From: Sphingomonas_R arantia
GTDB taxonomy: Bacteria > Pseudomonadota > Alphaproteobacteria > Sphingomonadales > Sphingomonadaceae
NCBI RefSeq assembly: GCF_042682045.1
Contig: NZ_JBHUGS010000001.1
Location: forward strand, 372,001-436,000
Length of the DNA stretch: 64,000 nt
Reading direction: 5' to 3'
Shown: positions 1 to 8,005 of the stretch, in pieces
Layout: every line of letters starts with the position of its first letter
Position numbering within the stretch: position 1 is the stretch's first letter
The notes under the pieces: generated by a model
Database searches by the model: none
Told to the model about the DNA's origin: nothing
Seen by the model: the letters and a program-made list of their open reading frames with translations, nothing else
Made by a program: the position numbers and the translations under genes

Positions 1-1
1 G

Positions 2-778
2 CGGGTGGAGCAGGCGTTGGCGACCGTCGCGGGGCAGCAGGCGACGCTGAGCAACAGCGCGCAAGCGCGCCGATCGCGCGAGGCGGCGGTGGCGTCGCAG
101 GATGCCGCGGTGGCGGGGGCGCGGGCGCAGCTGGTGCGCGCGCAGGCCGATATGGCGCGGGTCGAGGATCTGGCGAGCGACGGGTCGGTGTCGCTGCGCG
201 AACGCGACCAGACGCGCGCGGCGCTGTTGCAGGCCGAGGCGGCGTTGCAGCAGGCCGAGGCGGCGCGCGCGATCGGGCAACAGGACGTGCGGTCGGTGGC
301 GGTCGGGCGCGGCGGGCTGGCGGCGGCGGTGGAGGGCGCGGACGCGGCGCTGAACCTGGCGCGGATCGACCTTGCCAACACGATCATCCGCGCACCCCAG
401 GCCGGCACGCTGAGCGAGGTCGGCGGGCGCGTGGGGCAATATGTGACGGCGGGGACGCAGCTGATGTTCCTGGTGCCCGAGCAGATGTGGGTGATCGCGA
501 ACTTCAAGGAAGCGCAGACCGCGAAGATGGCGGCGGGGCAGCGCGCGTCGTTCGCGGTCGACGCGCTGGGCGGCGCGCGGCTGACCGGGCGGGTGCAGAA
601 CCTGTCGCCCGCGGCGGGGAGCGAGTTCAGCATCATCCGGACCGACACGGCGACCGGCAATTTCGTTAAGGTGCCGCAGCGGATCGCGGTTCGCATCGCG
701 ATCGATCCGGGGCAGGCGCTGGCGCGGCGGTTGCGGCCGGGGATGTCGGTGGAAGCCAGAGTGGATACGGGGCGGTGA
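2..778 (+). CDS. HlyD/EmrA-type efflux periplasmic adaptor, 5' end cut by window
   Basis: This is the C-terminal part of a membrane-fusion (adaptor) protein that links an inner-membrane exporter to an outer-membrane channel. The reading frame is open to the first base, so the N-terminal membrane anchor lies outside the window. An Ala/Gln/Arg-rich stretch of about 110 residues is a typical coiled-coil hairpin. It is followed by the conserved strand TIIRAPQAGTLSEV and a beta-barrel region ending LRPGMSVEARVDT, as in EmrA/HlyD proteins. The stop codon overlaps the GTG start of the outer-membrane lipoprotein (GTGA), so the two are translationally coupled. The exporter subunit should lie just upstream, outside the window. 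The family assignment is firm; the substrate is unknown. Confidence 0.88.
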   Translation, partial: RVEQALATVAGQQATLSNSAQARRSREAAVASQDAAVAGARAQLVRAQADMARVEDLASDGSVSLRERDQTRAALLQAEAALQQAEAARAIGQQDVRSVAVGRGGLAAAVEGADAALNLARIDLANTIIRAPQAGTLSEVGGRVGQYVTAGTQLMFLVPEQMWVIANFKEAQTAKMAAGQRASFAVDALGGARLTGRVQNLSPAAGSEFSIIRTDTATGNFVKVPQRIAVRIAIDPGQALARRLRPGMSVEARVDTGR

Positions 779-2256
779 GGGTTTTGCTGCCCCCTCGCCC
801 CTGCGGGGAGAGGGTTGGGGAGAGGGGGGAGGTCAGCGCGGAGCGTCGGGCGTTTCACCTGGCGTCACCCCCTCTCCCAACCCTCTCCCCGGGGGGGAGA
901 GGGCTTGCGGGTGTCGCGGTTGCGATTCTCCTTGCTGGGTGTGCTGGGCCGCGGCCGGAAGTGCCCGTCGCTGCCGCCGTGACGGCGCCGGCGGGGTGGC
1001 GGACGCAGTTTGCTGTGACGGCGCCGGTGACCGCGGAGTGGTGGCGCGGGTTCGGTGATCCCGTTTTGACCCAGCTGGTCGAGGCGGCGTTGGCGAACAA
1101 CACCGACCTCGCGGTCGCGGCGACGCGGATCGCGGAGGCGCGGGCGAACCAGCGGTTGGCGCGGGCGGCGTTGTCGCCTTCGCTGAACGGGAGTGCGAGT
1201 GTCGCCGAGCAGCGGACGTTGACGGCGCTGGGCACGGGCGTGGACGGGCTGGTCGGGCAGCCGGGGGTACAGGTGGCGTATGAGGTCGACCTGTTCGGGC
1301 GGCTGGCGACGCTGGACCGGGCGGCGCGTGCGGACCTGCTGGCGGCGCAGGCGTCGCGCGATACGACCGCGCTGTCGGTCGCGGCGACGACGGCGAACGG
1401 GTACATCACGCTCCGCGCGCTCGATGCGCGGTTGCAGACGGCGCAGGAGACGCTGGTGGCGCGCGACGAGGCGTTGCGGCTGGCGCAGCGGCGGGCGCTG
1501 ACGGGCTATACCTCGTTGCTGGAACTGCGGCAGGCGGAGGCGGAATATCAGAGCGCGGCGCAGCTGATCCCGCAGGTCGAACTATCGATCAGCCGGCAGG
1601 AGAACAGCTTGAGCGTGCTGACCGGTGGCGTGCCAGGGGCGATCGCGCGCGGGCGGCCGCTGGCGGCGCTGGTGCCGCCGGCGATCCCGTCCGAACTGCC
1701 GTCGGAGCTGTTGCGGCGGCGGCCGGATATTGCCGCGGCGGAGTATCGGCTGGCGTCGGCGGACCTCAGCCTGTCGGCGGCGCGGGCGCTGTACCTGCCG
1801 CGGCTGAACCTGTCGGGGACGGCTGGGCTGGCGCTGTCGTCGCTGATCGCGGCGCCGGTGACTTTGTTCTCGGTCGGTGGGAGCGTGCTGGGGCCGATCT
1901 TCGACGGCGGACGGGTGCGTGCCGGGGCGGAGGCAGCGACCGCGCGGCGCGATGCGGCGGCGTTCGCGTATCGCGGGACGGCGCTGACCGCGTTTCGCGA
2001 GGTGGACGACAGTCTGGCCGGCGTGCGGCGGTCGGGCGAGCAGGCCGAGGCGGTCGGGTTGCAGCGCGAGGCGCTGGCGCAGGCGTTGCGGCTGGCGACC
2101 AACCGGTACCGGGCGGGCTATGCGAGTTATATCGAGCAGCTGGACGCGCAACGCGGGTTGCTGACCGCGGACCTGACGCTGATCCAGGCGCGGACGGATC
2201 AGCTGACCGCGGTGGTGACGTTGTACCAGGCGCTTGGGGGCGGCTGGGGGCGGTAG
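775..2256 (+). CDS. Outer-membrane efflux lipoprotein, NodT/OprM family
   Basis: This is the outer-membrane channel of the tripartite pump whose adaptor lies immediately upstream. It shows two outer-membrane efflux (OEP) repeats, a lipobox LLAGC near residue 56, the segment WWRGFGDPVLTQLVEAAL that opens mature NodT-family proteins, and the hallmark ELLRRRPDIAAAE. The only usable start in this frame is GTG 775, which overlaps the adaptor stop. The roughly 44 codons before the hydrophobic signal core are the translation of an inverted palindromic repeat (791-903). No ATG, GTG or TTG occurs in frame between the repeat and the lipobox. The repeat therefore seems to have become the n-region of the signal peptide. 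The family call is certain; the start is the only doubtful point. Confidence 0.88.
   Translation: MRVLLPPRPCGERVGERGEVSAERRAFHLASPPLPTLSPGGRGLAGVAVAILLAGCAGPRPEVPVAAAVTAPAGWRTQFAVTAPVTAEWWRGFGDPVLTQLVEAALANNTDLAVAATRIAEARANQRLARAALSPSLNGSASVAEQRTLTALGTGVDGLVGQPGVQVAYEVDLFGRLATLDRAARADLLAAQASRDTTALSVAATTANGYITLRALDARLQTAQETLVARDEALRLAQRRALTGYTSLLELRQAEAEYQSAAQLIPQVELSISRQENSLSVLTGGVPGAIARGRPLAALVPPAIPSELPSELLRRRPDIAAAEYRLASADLSLSAARALYLPRLNLSGTAGLALSSLIAAPVTLFSVGGSVLGPIFDGGRVRAGAEAATARRDAAAFAYRGTALTAFREVDDSLAGVRRSGEQAEAVGLQREALAQALRLATNRYRAGYASYIEQLDAQRGLLTADLTLIQARTDQLTAVVTLYQALGGGWGR
791..903. repeat. Palindromic G-rich repeat, family A, copy 1 (inside a gene)
   Basis: Two inverted arms carry the C/G-rich motif 'ccctctcccaaccctctcc' and its complement around a centre of about 40 bases. 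The same design recurs at 16697-16850, 19623-19739, 41727-41842 and 47938-48060. This copy is the only one lying inside a coding frame: it covers the start of the outer-membrane lipoprotein gene. Confidence 0.85.
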
Positions 2257-2287
2257 CCGCTTGGGCTTTGGGTTTGGTTCGACCGAA

Positions 2288-2478
2288 GGGAGATCCCGGC
2301 GTTCGCCGGGATGACGGTTTGGGGTGGGGCTGACCCGGTTGCGCCGCGTGTGCGACGTTCCTCGCCGTCTTTTCCGACGTGCCCCCACTATCGTCATCCC
2401 GGCGTAGGCCGGGATCTCCCTTGGGGCCTGGGGTGGGTTCTTCACCGGAGGGAGATCCCGGCTTTCGCCGGGATGACG
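2288..2478. repeat. Cluster of three REP-like palindromes, family B
   Basis: Three copies of a short palindrome with core 'cccggcgnnngccggg', flanked by 'gggagat' and 'gatgacg', lie at about 2288-2317, 2393-2424 and 2450-2478 in alternating orientation. They fill the 256-base gap between two convergent genes (efflux lipoprotein and carbonic anhydrase), where they could act as a bidirectional terminator or mRNA 3'-end stabiliser. Apart from the repeats I see nothing in this gap. Confidence 0.85.
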
Positions 2479-2512
2479 TGTGTGGCGCGGGCAGTTCGCT
2501 CGCCGCGCCGCC

Positions 2513-3214
2513 TTACTCCGCCGCTTCCAGGGCGGGGCTGTGGACGTCGTAGGCGTGGCGGGCGGCCTGTTCGACGGCGACGGGCAGGGGCTCGTCTTCG
2601 CGCAGCGTGACGAAGCGGCCGGTCTTGCCGTCGAGGCCGAGGATGGTGCCGGCGTGGATGTCGACGAACCAGCCGTGCAGCGCGATTTCGCCGCGGGCGA
2701 TGCCGGCCGCGACCGACGGATGCGTGCGGAGGTGCGTCAGCTGCGCCGCGACATTCTCCATCGCGATGGCGCGGACCTTGTCGGCCCCTTCGAGGTGGGG
2801 ATAGCAGTCGGAGACGATCTGCGCGGCGCCGTGGCCGTGCTTGAGCCAGCCGGCGACGATCGGCATCGCGCCGAGTGCTTCGGGATTGGCGAGGCCCTTC
2901 ATCGCGCCGCAATCGCTGTGGCCGCAGACGATGATGTCGCGCACGCCGAGCGCCACGACCGCATATTCGACGGTGGAGGACACGCCGCCGTTCATCTGCG
3001 AATGGGGCGGCACGATGTTGCCGGCGTTGCGGCAGACGAACAGGTCGCCGGGCTGCGCCTGCATGATATGTTCCGGCACAACGCGGCTGTCCGCGCAGGA
3101 GATCATCAGCGCCTTGGGGCTTTGGCCGTCCGACGCGAGCTTCGCGTACAGGCTGCTGCGATTCTTATATTCGGTCTTCTCGAAGCCGAAGACGCGACCG
3201 ATCAGCTCGTTCAT
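2513..3214 (-). CDS. can: Beta-class carbonic anhydrase
   Basis: The enzyme interconverts CO2 and bicarbonate in the cytoplasm. The 233-residue protein has the beta-class zinc ligands: Cys40 with the Asp42/Arg44 dyad in ISCADSRV, and His99 and Cys102 in VCGHSDCGAM. FVCRNAGN and GGVSSTVEYAV are also typical of the family. The length matches bacterial Can/CynT proteins. It is a single gene, convergent with the efflux operon, and the neighbouring two-component genes end about 110 bases from its start on the same strand. No cyanase or bicarbonate transporter lies nearby, so a general bicarbonate-supply role is most likely. Confidence 0.95.
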   Translation of the reverse strand: MNELIGRVFGFEKTEYKNRSSLYAKLASDGQSPKALMISCADSRVVPEHIMQAQPGDLFVCRNAGNIVPPHSQMNGGVSSTVEYAVVALGVRDIIVCGHSDCGAMKGLANPEALGAMPIVAGWLKHGHGAAQIVSDCYPHLEGADKVRAIAMENVAAQLTHLRTHPSVAAGIARGEIALHGWFVDIHAGTILGLDGKTGRFVTLREDEPLPVAVEQAARHAYDVHSPALEAAE

Positions 3215-3323
3215 GGTTCTGCTCCATCCTGTCGGGGCGCAGAGTGCGGCCCCGTTGAGGGTCGAAGTGCCAGACCAGTTTTGCTGCGATAGGGATGGTG
3301 CGTAAGTAAGTGTTGCTCGGACC

Positions 3324-4634
3324 TCAGCGGTGCGGGAGCGTGATTTCGGCGCGGAGGCCGCCTTCGGGACGGTTGATGAGCGCGAGCGTCCCTTCCGCCC
3401 GGGCGACGGCGCGCGCGACGATGGCGAGGCCGAGGCCGAACCCCTCGGTATTGCGGGCGCGGGCGGGATCGAGCCGTTCGAACGGGCGCAGTACCGTTTC
3501 GAGAGCGTCTGGCGGGATGCCGGGGCCGTCGTCGTCGACGCGGATCAGGATGCGGCCCGGCTCCACCACCAGCGCCACGACGATCGCCTCGCCATAATGG
3601 AGCGCATTGTCGACGAGGTTGGCGACCGCGCGCTTGATCTCCAGCGGGCGGAGATGCGCGTCGAAGTGGTCGGGGCCGTCATAGTCGGCGGTGCGGCCGC
3701 GGTCGGTCGCGTCGTCGACCAAAGTGGCGAGCATGACGGCGAGGTCGATCCGCTCGGGTGCCTCCGGATCGCTGTCCCCGCCGAAGAAGGCCAGCAGCGA
3801 GGAGAGCATCGCCTCCATTTCGGCGAGGTCGCCGTCCATCGAGGTGCGGAGTGCCGCGTCGGGGACGGCGTCGGTGCGGAGGCGCAGGCGCGCGATGGGG
3901 GTGCGCAGGTCGTGGCCGACCGCGGCGAGCGCCTCGGTCCGGTCGTCGATCAGTTGCAGGATGCGGGCCTGCATATCGTTGAACGCGTGGATGACCTGGC
4001 GCACCTCGCGGCTGCCTTGTTCGGGCAAGGTGGTGGGCGCGCCGTGGCCGATCGCGTCGGCGGCGTTGGCGAGCATCCGCATGGGGCGCAGCGTAACGCG
4101 CAGCACGAGGAAGCCGATGCCGATGAGCGCGAGCGCGGGGAGCAGCGCGATGACGATGCGCGTGAAGGCGAGCGTGGTGCCGGTGAGCAGCTCGTCCGTG
4201 CTGAAATCGATCCAGGTGCCGTCGGGCAAACGGAGGCCGCCGACCACGATGTTGCTGACCCCCGGCGATTTCAGGCGGAGCCGCAGATCGGTGTTGGCGA
4301 GCACCGGTTCCCAGGCGACGATCTGCAACCGCATCTCGCGCAGTTCGGCGGGGACGGGGGGCGGCACGGTGCGGGTGGGGCGCCACTGGATGTCGTAGCG
4401 ATCGGTGGTCAGTTGTTCGGCGATGGCGGGGCGTTGATCAACCGGGCTGTCGGCGAGCAGGCGGCGCGAAATGACGAGATGTTCGGCGACGCGGCGCGCC
4501 TCGTCCTCCTGCGCGGACAGCCGGCTGGTGCGTTCGTAGAGGAAGGTGCTGGCGCCGAATTCGACCGCGACGGTGAGCAGCACGATCAGGAAGATCTGGC
4601 CGAGCAGGCCGAGCGAGGGGCGGGCGAGCCTCAT
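3324..4634 (-). CDS. EnvZ-like sensor histidine kinase
   Basis: This inner-membrane sensor kinase of 436 residues should phosphorylate the response regulator encoded just upstream. A membrane segment lies at about 12-30, a periplasmic domain of some 125 residues follows, and a second membrane segment covers about 158-180. A HAMP linker (about 180-232) comes next. The HisKA motif VGHDLRTPIARLRLR has the phospho-acceptor His241. The ATPase domain shows the N box NLVDNALHYG (Asn343), DDDGPGIP at 367-374 and GFGLGLAI at 398-405. The HisKA style and HAMP layout resemble EnvZ/RstB-type kinases. The signal cannot be read from the sequence. Confidence 0.93.
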   Translation of the reverse strand: MRLARPSLGLLGQIFLIVLLTVAVEFGASTFLYERTSRLSAQEDEARRVAEHLVISRRLLADSPVDQRPAIAEQLTTDRYDIQWRPTRTVPPPVPAELREMRLQIVAWEPVLANTDLRLRLKSPGVSNIVVGGLRLPDGTWIDFSTDELLTGTTLAFTRIVIALLPALALIGIGFLVLRVTLRPMRMLANAADAIGHGAPTTLPEQGSREVRQVIHAFNDMQARILQLIDDRTEALAAVGHDLRTPIARLRLRTDAVPDAALRTSMDGDLAEMEAMLSSLLAFFGGDSDPEAPERIDLAVMLATLVDDATDRGRTADYDGPDHFDAHLRPLEIKRAVANLVDNALHYGEAIVVALVVEPGRILIRVDDDGPGIPPDALETVLRPFERLDPARARNTEGFGLGLAIVARAVARAEGTLALINRPEGGLRAEITLPHR

Positions 4635-4650
4635 GCCGGGCCGCGTAACA

Positions 4651-5361
4651 TCATGTCCGGTTCACGACCGCGTTGAACATGTAGCCCGCGCCGCGGACCG
4701 TGACGATCGGCGAGGGCACGTCGGTGGTCGACAGTTTCCGCCGCAGCCGGCTGACCAGCACGTCGATGCTGCGATCCGAGGCGTCGGCGAGCCGGGTGCG
4801 TGACAGTTCGATCAGCCGTTCGCGGCCGATAACGCGTTGCGGATGATCCAGGAACGAGGCGAGCAGGTCGAACTCCGCGCCGGTCAGGTCGATGACCGCG
4901 CCGCTGGGGGAGCGCAGTTCGCGGCGCGGGAAATCGACCGTCCAGCCGGCGAATTCGGCCTTGTTCTCGCCGCCCTCGCCGTGCCGTCGGTCGAGCCCGC
5001 CGCGGCGCAGGACGGCGCGGACGCGGGCGAGCAGTTCGCGCGTGCCGAACGGTTTGGGGAGATAGTCGTCCGCGCCGAGTTCGAGCCCGATGACGCGGTC
5101 GGTCTCGCTGGTCTTAGCGCTGACGAAGATGATCGGCACGTCGCTTTTCTGGCGGATCTGGCGGCACAGGTCGATGCCGCTGGTGCCGGGCAGCATGATG
5201 TCGAGCAGGACGAGGTCGACCGGGCCGGCTTCGAACGCGATCCACATTTCGGGTGCGGAGGCGGCGGGGCGGACCTGGAACCCGTTCTCGCCGAGCGCGC
5301 GGGCGGTGAGCGTGCGGAGGCCGGGGTCGTCTTCGACCAGCAGGATGATGGGGGCGGTCAT
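4651..5361 (-). CDS. OmpR-family response regulator
   Basis: This DNA-binding regulator of 236 residues is the partner of the downstream kinase, 16 bases away. The receiver domain has the acidic pair in LLVEDDPG, phospho-acceptor Asp54 in LLDIMLPGTSG and the conserved Lys103 in LPKPFG. The winged-helix output domain (about 135-232) contains GAEFDLLASFL and DVLVSRLRRKL followed by VRGAGYMF, which is typical of the OmpR C-terminus. Regulator and kinase form one minus-strand operon. Its targets are unknown; the efflux or carbonic anhydrase genes beside it are possible but not shown. Confidence 0.95.
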   Translation of the reverse strand: MTAPIILLVEDDPGLRTLTARALGENGFQVRPAASAPEMWIAFEAGPVDLVLLDIMLPGTSGIDLCRQIRQKSDVPIIFVSAKTSETDRVIGLELGADDYLPKPFGTRELLARVRAVLRRGGLDRRHGEGGENKAEFAGWTVDFPRRELRSPSGAVIDLTGAEFDLLASFLDHPQRVIGRERLIELSRTRLADASDRSIDVLVSRLRRKLSTTDVPSPIVTVRGAGYMFNAVVNRT

Positions 5362-5436
5362 GCGGTGTGGTTAGGTGCGGGGCGGGGGGCGGTCAATGAT
5401 GGGGGTTGTTGATGGACCTGGAGTCCTCGCCTCGAT

Positions 5437-5523
5437 CGTATCCCCGCGGAGGCGGGGATCCAGTCCTGCTTCTGTCGGCGTGGCGCTGGTGACTTAGCTG
5501 GACCCCGGCATCCGCGGGGTACG
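5437..5523. repeat. REP-like palindrome pair, family B variant
   Basis: Two facing palindromes, 'tatccccgcggaggcgggga' at about 5439 and 'accccggcatccgcggggt' at about 5502, lie in the roughly 250-base gap between the divergently read response regulator and acyl-CoA dehydrogenase genes. They are a sequence variant of the family B repeats seen elsewhere in the window. Confidence 0.75.
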
Positions 5524-5614
5524 GGACGTGTGGGGCGCATGGGAACGTCGGTCGCGGTGCGCCGTTCGGTTGGGGAGTTTGAGGAGCCCTGTCATCGCTA
5601 TCGACGCCGATCTG

Positions 5615-6673
5615 ATGCCGACCTTGCGGAGTGCGGTTCTGGAGTGGGATCGGGCCGATCCGGACGTCGAGGGTGTGTTTCCGGCCGAGAAGATGTTGGC
5701 GTTGCGCGACATGGGGGCGACGCGGGCGTTTGCGACCGTCGCGGCGGGCGAAGAGACGGCGGCGCTGGTCGAGGCGTTGCGGCTGGTCGGTGGGGCGGAC
5801 CTGGGGCTGGGGCGGATCTTCGAGGGGCATGTGAATGCCGCGCAGTTGGTCAATGCGTACGGCGATGCGGCGCAGCGCGCGATGCTGGCGGATGACCTGG
5901 CGGCGGGGATGATTTTCGGCGTGTGGGCGACCGGGCCGGTGCCGGAGATGCAGGCGATGCCGCAGGACGATGGCTGGCGGCTGGTGGGCGAGAAGAGTTT
6001 CGCGACGGGTGCGGGGTTTCTCGACCGCGTGCTGATCACCGTGCGCGGGCCCGACGGGGCCAAGCGGCTGGTGTTCGTCGATCTGCGCTGGGAGGAGGCG
6101 CGGGTCGACCTGAGCGGTTGGACCGTGCGGGGGATGAAGGGGACGGGCAGCGGGGCGTTCGATTTCGACGGGATGGTGGTGCCGGACGCCGCGATGATCG
6201 GCGGCGGCGACGTGTACGAGACGGAGCCGCGGTTCAGCGGTGGGGCGTGGCGGTTCACGGCGGTGCAGCTGGGCGGCGTGATCGCGCTGCTGCGGCATTA
6301 CCGCGATCATCTGATCGCCGCGAAGAAGGACGGCGACGCGATCCAGCGGGCGCGGTTCGGGGCGTGCGTGGCGGCGGTGCGGTCGGCGGCCTTGTGGGTC
6401 GATCGCGCGGCGCAGGCGACCGAGGCCGACGAGCCGGATGCCGTCGCGCTGGTTCTGATGACACGCGGCGTGGTGGAGGAGGCCGGGCTGGCGACGATGG
6501 AGGCGGCGGCGCGGGCCGTGGGGACGGCGTCGTTCTTCACGGGTAACCGGATCGACCGGATTACGCGCGACCTGGGACTGTATCTGCGCCAGCCGGTGCC
6601 GGACCAGGCGCGCGACCGGGCGGCGGGGGCGTGGATCGAGCAGGACTGCTGGGGCAGCGATCGGTGGTGGTAG
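5615..6673 (+). CDS. Acyl-CoA dehydrogenase-like flavoprotein
   Basis: The protein resembles a compact acyl-CoA/acyl-ACP dehydrogenase, which would introduce a double bond into an acyl thioester using FAD. Visible family features are the N-terminal helical domain, the middle beta domain with GWRLVGEKSFATGAGFLDRVLI and a C-terminal helical bundle with AVQLGGVIALLRHY. At about 350 residues it is a little shorter than classical enzymes. The start is uncertain: ATG 5615 has no clear ribosome site. A good GAGGAG at 5581-5586 sits seven bases before ATC 5594, and GTG 5528 would add an Arg-rich tail derived from the repeat. The gene leads a tightly packed operon with a PIG-L deacetylase and a NodS-like methyltransferase, which suggests a biosynthetic rather than a beta-oxidation role. 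Confidence 0.82.
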   Translation: MPTLRSAVLEWDRADPDVEGVFPAEKMLALRDMGATRAFATVAAGEETAALVEALRLVGGADLGLGRIFEGHVNAAQLVNAYGDAAQRAMLADDLAAGMIFGVWATGPVPEMQAMPQDDGWRLVGEKSFATGAGFLDRVLITVRGPDGAKRLVFVDLRWEEARVDLSGWTVRGMKGTGSGAFDFDGMVVPDAAMIGGGDVYETEPRFSGGAWRFTAVQLGGVIALLRHYRDHLIAAKKDGDAIQRARFGACVAAVRSAALWVDRAAQATEADEPDAVALVLMTRGVVEEAGLATMEAAARAVGTASFFTGNRIDRITRDLGLYLRQPVPDQARDRAAGAWIEQDCWGSDRWW

Positions 6674-7422
6674 CGCCGGGGCAGCGGACCTGGGCGCGGC
6701 TTGTGCGGCGTGGGCGCGGGCTGGACGTGGGTGCGTTGGCGGCGCTGGGACCCTGGCTGGTGCTGGCGCCGCATCCGGATGACGAGGCATTGGGCGCGGG
6801 TGGCATGCTCGCGCGGCTGGCGGCGGCGGGGGCGGATCCGCGCGTCGCGATCCTGACGGACGGGGCGGCGAGCCATGTCGGGGCGCCGGGCTGGGGGCCG
6901 CGGCGGCTGGCGGGCGTGCGGCGGCAGGAGGCGGGGCATGCGGTGCGGGCATTGGGTATGCGGCCGGCGCTGCATCTCGGGTGGCGCGATGCGGCGCCGC
7001 CGATGGTGGGGGATAAGGTGTTTCGGGCGGGGGTTCGGCGGTTGGGCGCACTGATCGTGCGGCATCGCATTCGGGCGCTGGCGGTGTGCTGGGCCGGAGA
7101 GGCGCATTGCGATCACGAGGCGGCGGCGGCGCTGGCGCGGGCGGTGGTGACTGCGGCGCGGGGGCGGGTGCGGTTGTACGAATATCTGGTGTGGGGCTGG
7201 ACCGATCCAGCGCTGGGCGCGAAGCTGAGCGGGCGGCGGGTTGTGTCGGTGGATGTGACGGGTGTGCGGCGGGCGCATCGGCGGTCGATCGATTGCCATC
7301 GCAGCCAGACGGGCACGCGGGTACAGGGGGCAGTCGATCCGTTCCGCCTGCCGCGCGCGATGATCGCGCTGACCGCACGGCCGCGGACTGTGTTGCTGGA
7401 AGGAGTTCGACATGCGGCGTGA
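6664..7422 (+). CDS. PIG-L/LmbE-family N-deacetylase
   Basis: This family comprises zinc-dependent deacetylases that remove an acetyl group from N-acetylglucosamine-type substrates (PIG-L, MshB, BshB). The protein shows the metal motif APHPDDEALGAGG near residue 30 and a second metal motif GEAHCDHEAAAALA near residue 150. The start is GTG 6664 or 6667, overlapping the stop of the dehydrogenase gene. The 3' end overlaps the methyltransferase start by 11 bases, so the three genes are probably translated together. The likely substrate is an amino sugar or its conjugate made by the neighbouring glycosyltransferase; that is inference. It is unlikely to be MshB or BshB, because no thiol-biosynthesis partner is present. 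Confidence 0.88.
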   Translation: MVVAPGQRTWARLVRRGRGLDVGALAALGPWLVLAPHPDDEALGAGGMLARLAAAGADPRVAILTDGAASHVGAPGWGPRRLAGVRRQEAGHAVRALGMRPALHLGWRDAAPPMVGDKVFRAGVRRLGALIVRHRIRALAVCWAGEAHCDHEAAAALARAVVTAARGRVRLYEYLVWGWTDPALGAKLSGRRVVSVDVTGVRRAHRRSIDCHRSQTGTRVQGAVDPFRLPRAMIALTARPRTVLLEGVRHAA

Positions 7423-8005
7423 GACGACGATCGACGCGGACTATTTCGAGAAGCTGTACCGCGACGACCCCGACCCGTGGAAGTTCGAGACGAGCGAGTA
7501 TGAGGCGGCGAAGTATGACCGCACGCTGGCCGCCCTGCCGGCGGAGCAGTTCGGGCGGGTGCTGGAGGTCGGCTGTTCGATCGGCGTGCTGACCGAACGG
7601 CTGGCGGCGCGGTGCGACGCACTGGTGGCGGTCGACGTGTCGGAGACGGCGCTGGCGCGGGCGGCGGAGCGGTGCGCGGGGCTGCCGCAGGTCACGTTCG
7701 CCAAGATGGCGGTGCCGGACGAGGTGCCGGAGGGGGTGTTCGATCTCGTGATGCTGTCGGAGGTCGTCTATTATCTCGACAGCCCGGATATCGTGCGGCT
7801 GGGAGCGTATCTGCGCGAGGCTACGGTGCCGGGCGCGCATTTGTTGCTGGTCCACTGGACGGGCACGACCGATTATCCGAAGCCGGCCGATACGGCGACG
7901 GCGGAGTTGCGCGCTGCGCTGGGCGACGCGGTGTCAGCCGTCCATGCCGAGCGCCACGACGCCTACCGGCTCGATCTGTGGCGGCGGGAAGACGTGGCCG
8001 ACTGA
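7412..8005 (+). CDS. NodS-like SAM-dependent methyltransferase
   Basis: This class I methyltransferase has 197 residues. The SAM-binding motif I is VLEVGCSIGVLTERLA at about 50-65, motif II is LVAVDVSETAL, and a later LVMLSEVVYYL corresponds to motif IV/post-II. The opening YFEKLYRDDPDPWKFETSEYE is characteristic of the NodS family (PF05401), whose founding member N-methylates the free amine of deacetylated chito-oligosaccharides. It directly follows a PIG-L deacetylase, an order that fits deacetylation followed by N-methylation. Its last 72 bases overlap the 3' end of the convergent glycosyltransferase gene. The family match is good; the substrate is inferred. Confidence 0.87.
   Translation: MRRETTIDADYFEKLYRDDPDPWKFETSEYEAAKYDRTLAALPAEQFGRVLEVGCSIGVLTERLAARCDALVAVDVSETALARAAERCAGLPQVTFAKMAVPDEVPEGVFDLVMLSEVVYYLDSPDIVRLGAYLREATVPGAHLLLVHWTGTTDYPKPADTATAELRAALGDAVSAVHAERHDAYRLDLWRREDVAD

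Noticed and set aside
2288..2478. CRISPR array
   Set aside because: The repeated units are palindromic REP-like elements in alternating orientation with unequal spacing; no direct repeats with uniform spacers and no cas genes.
5393..7855. An 820-codon minus-strand frame over the deacetylase cluster
   Set aside because: Consists of Arg/Pro/His runs typical of antisense translation; the plus strand carries three recognisable families.
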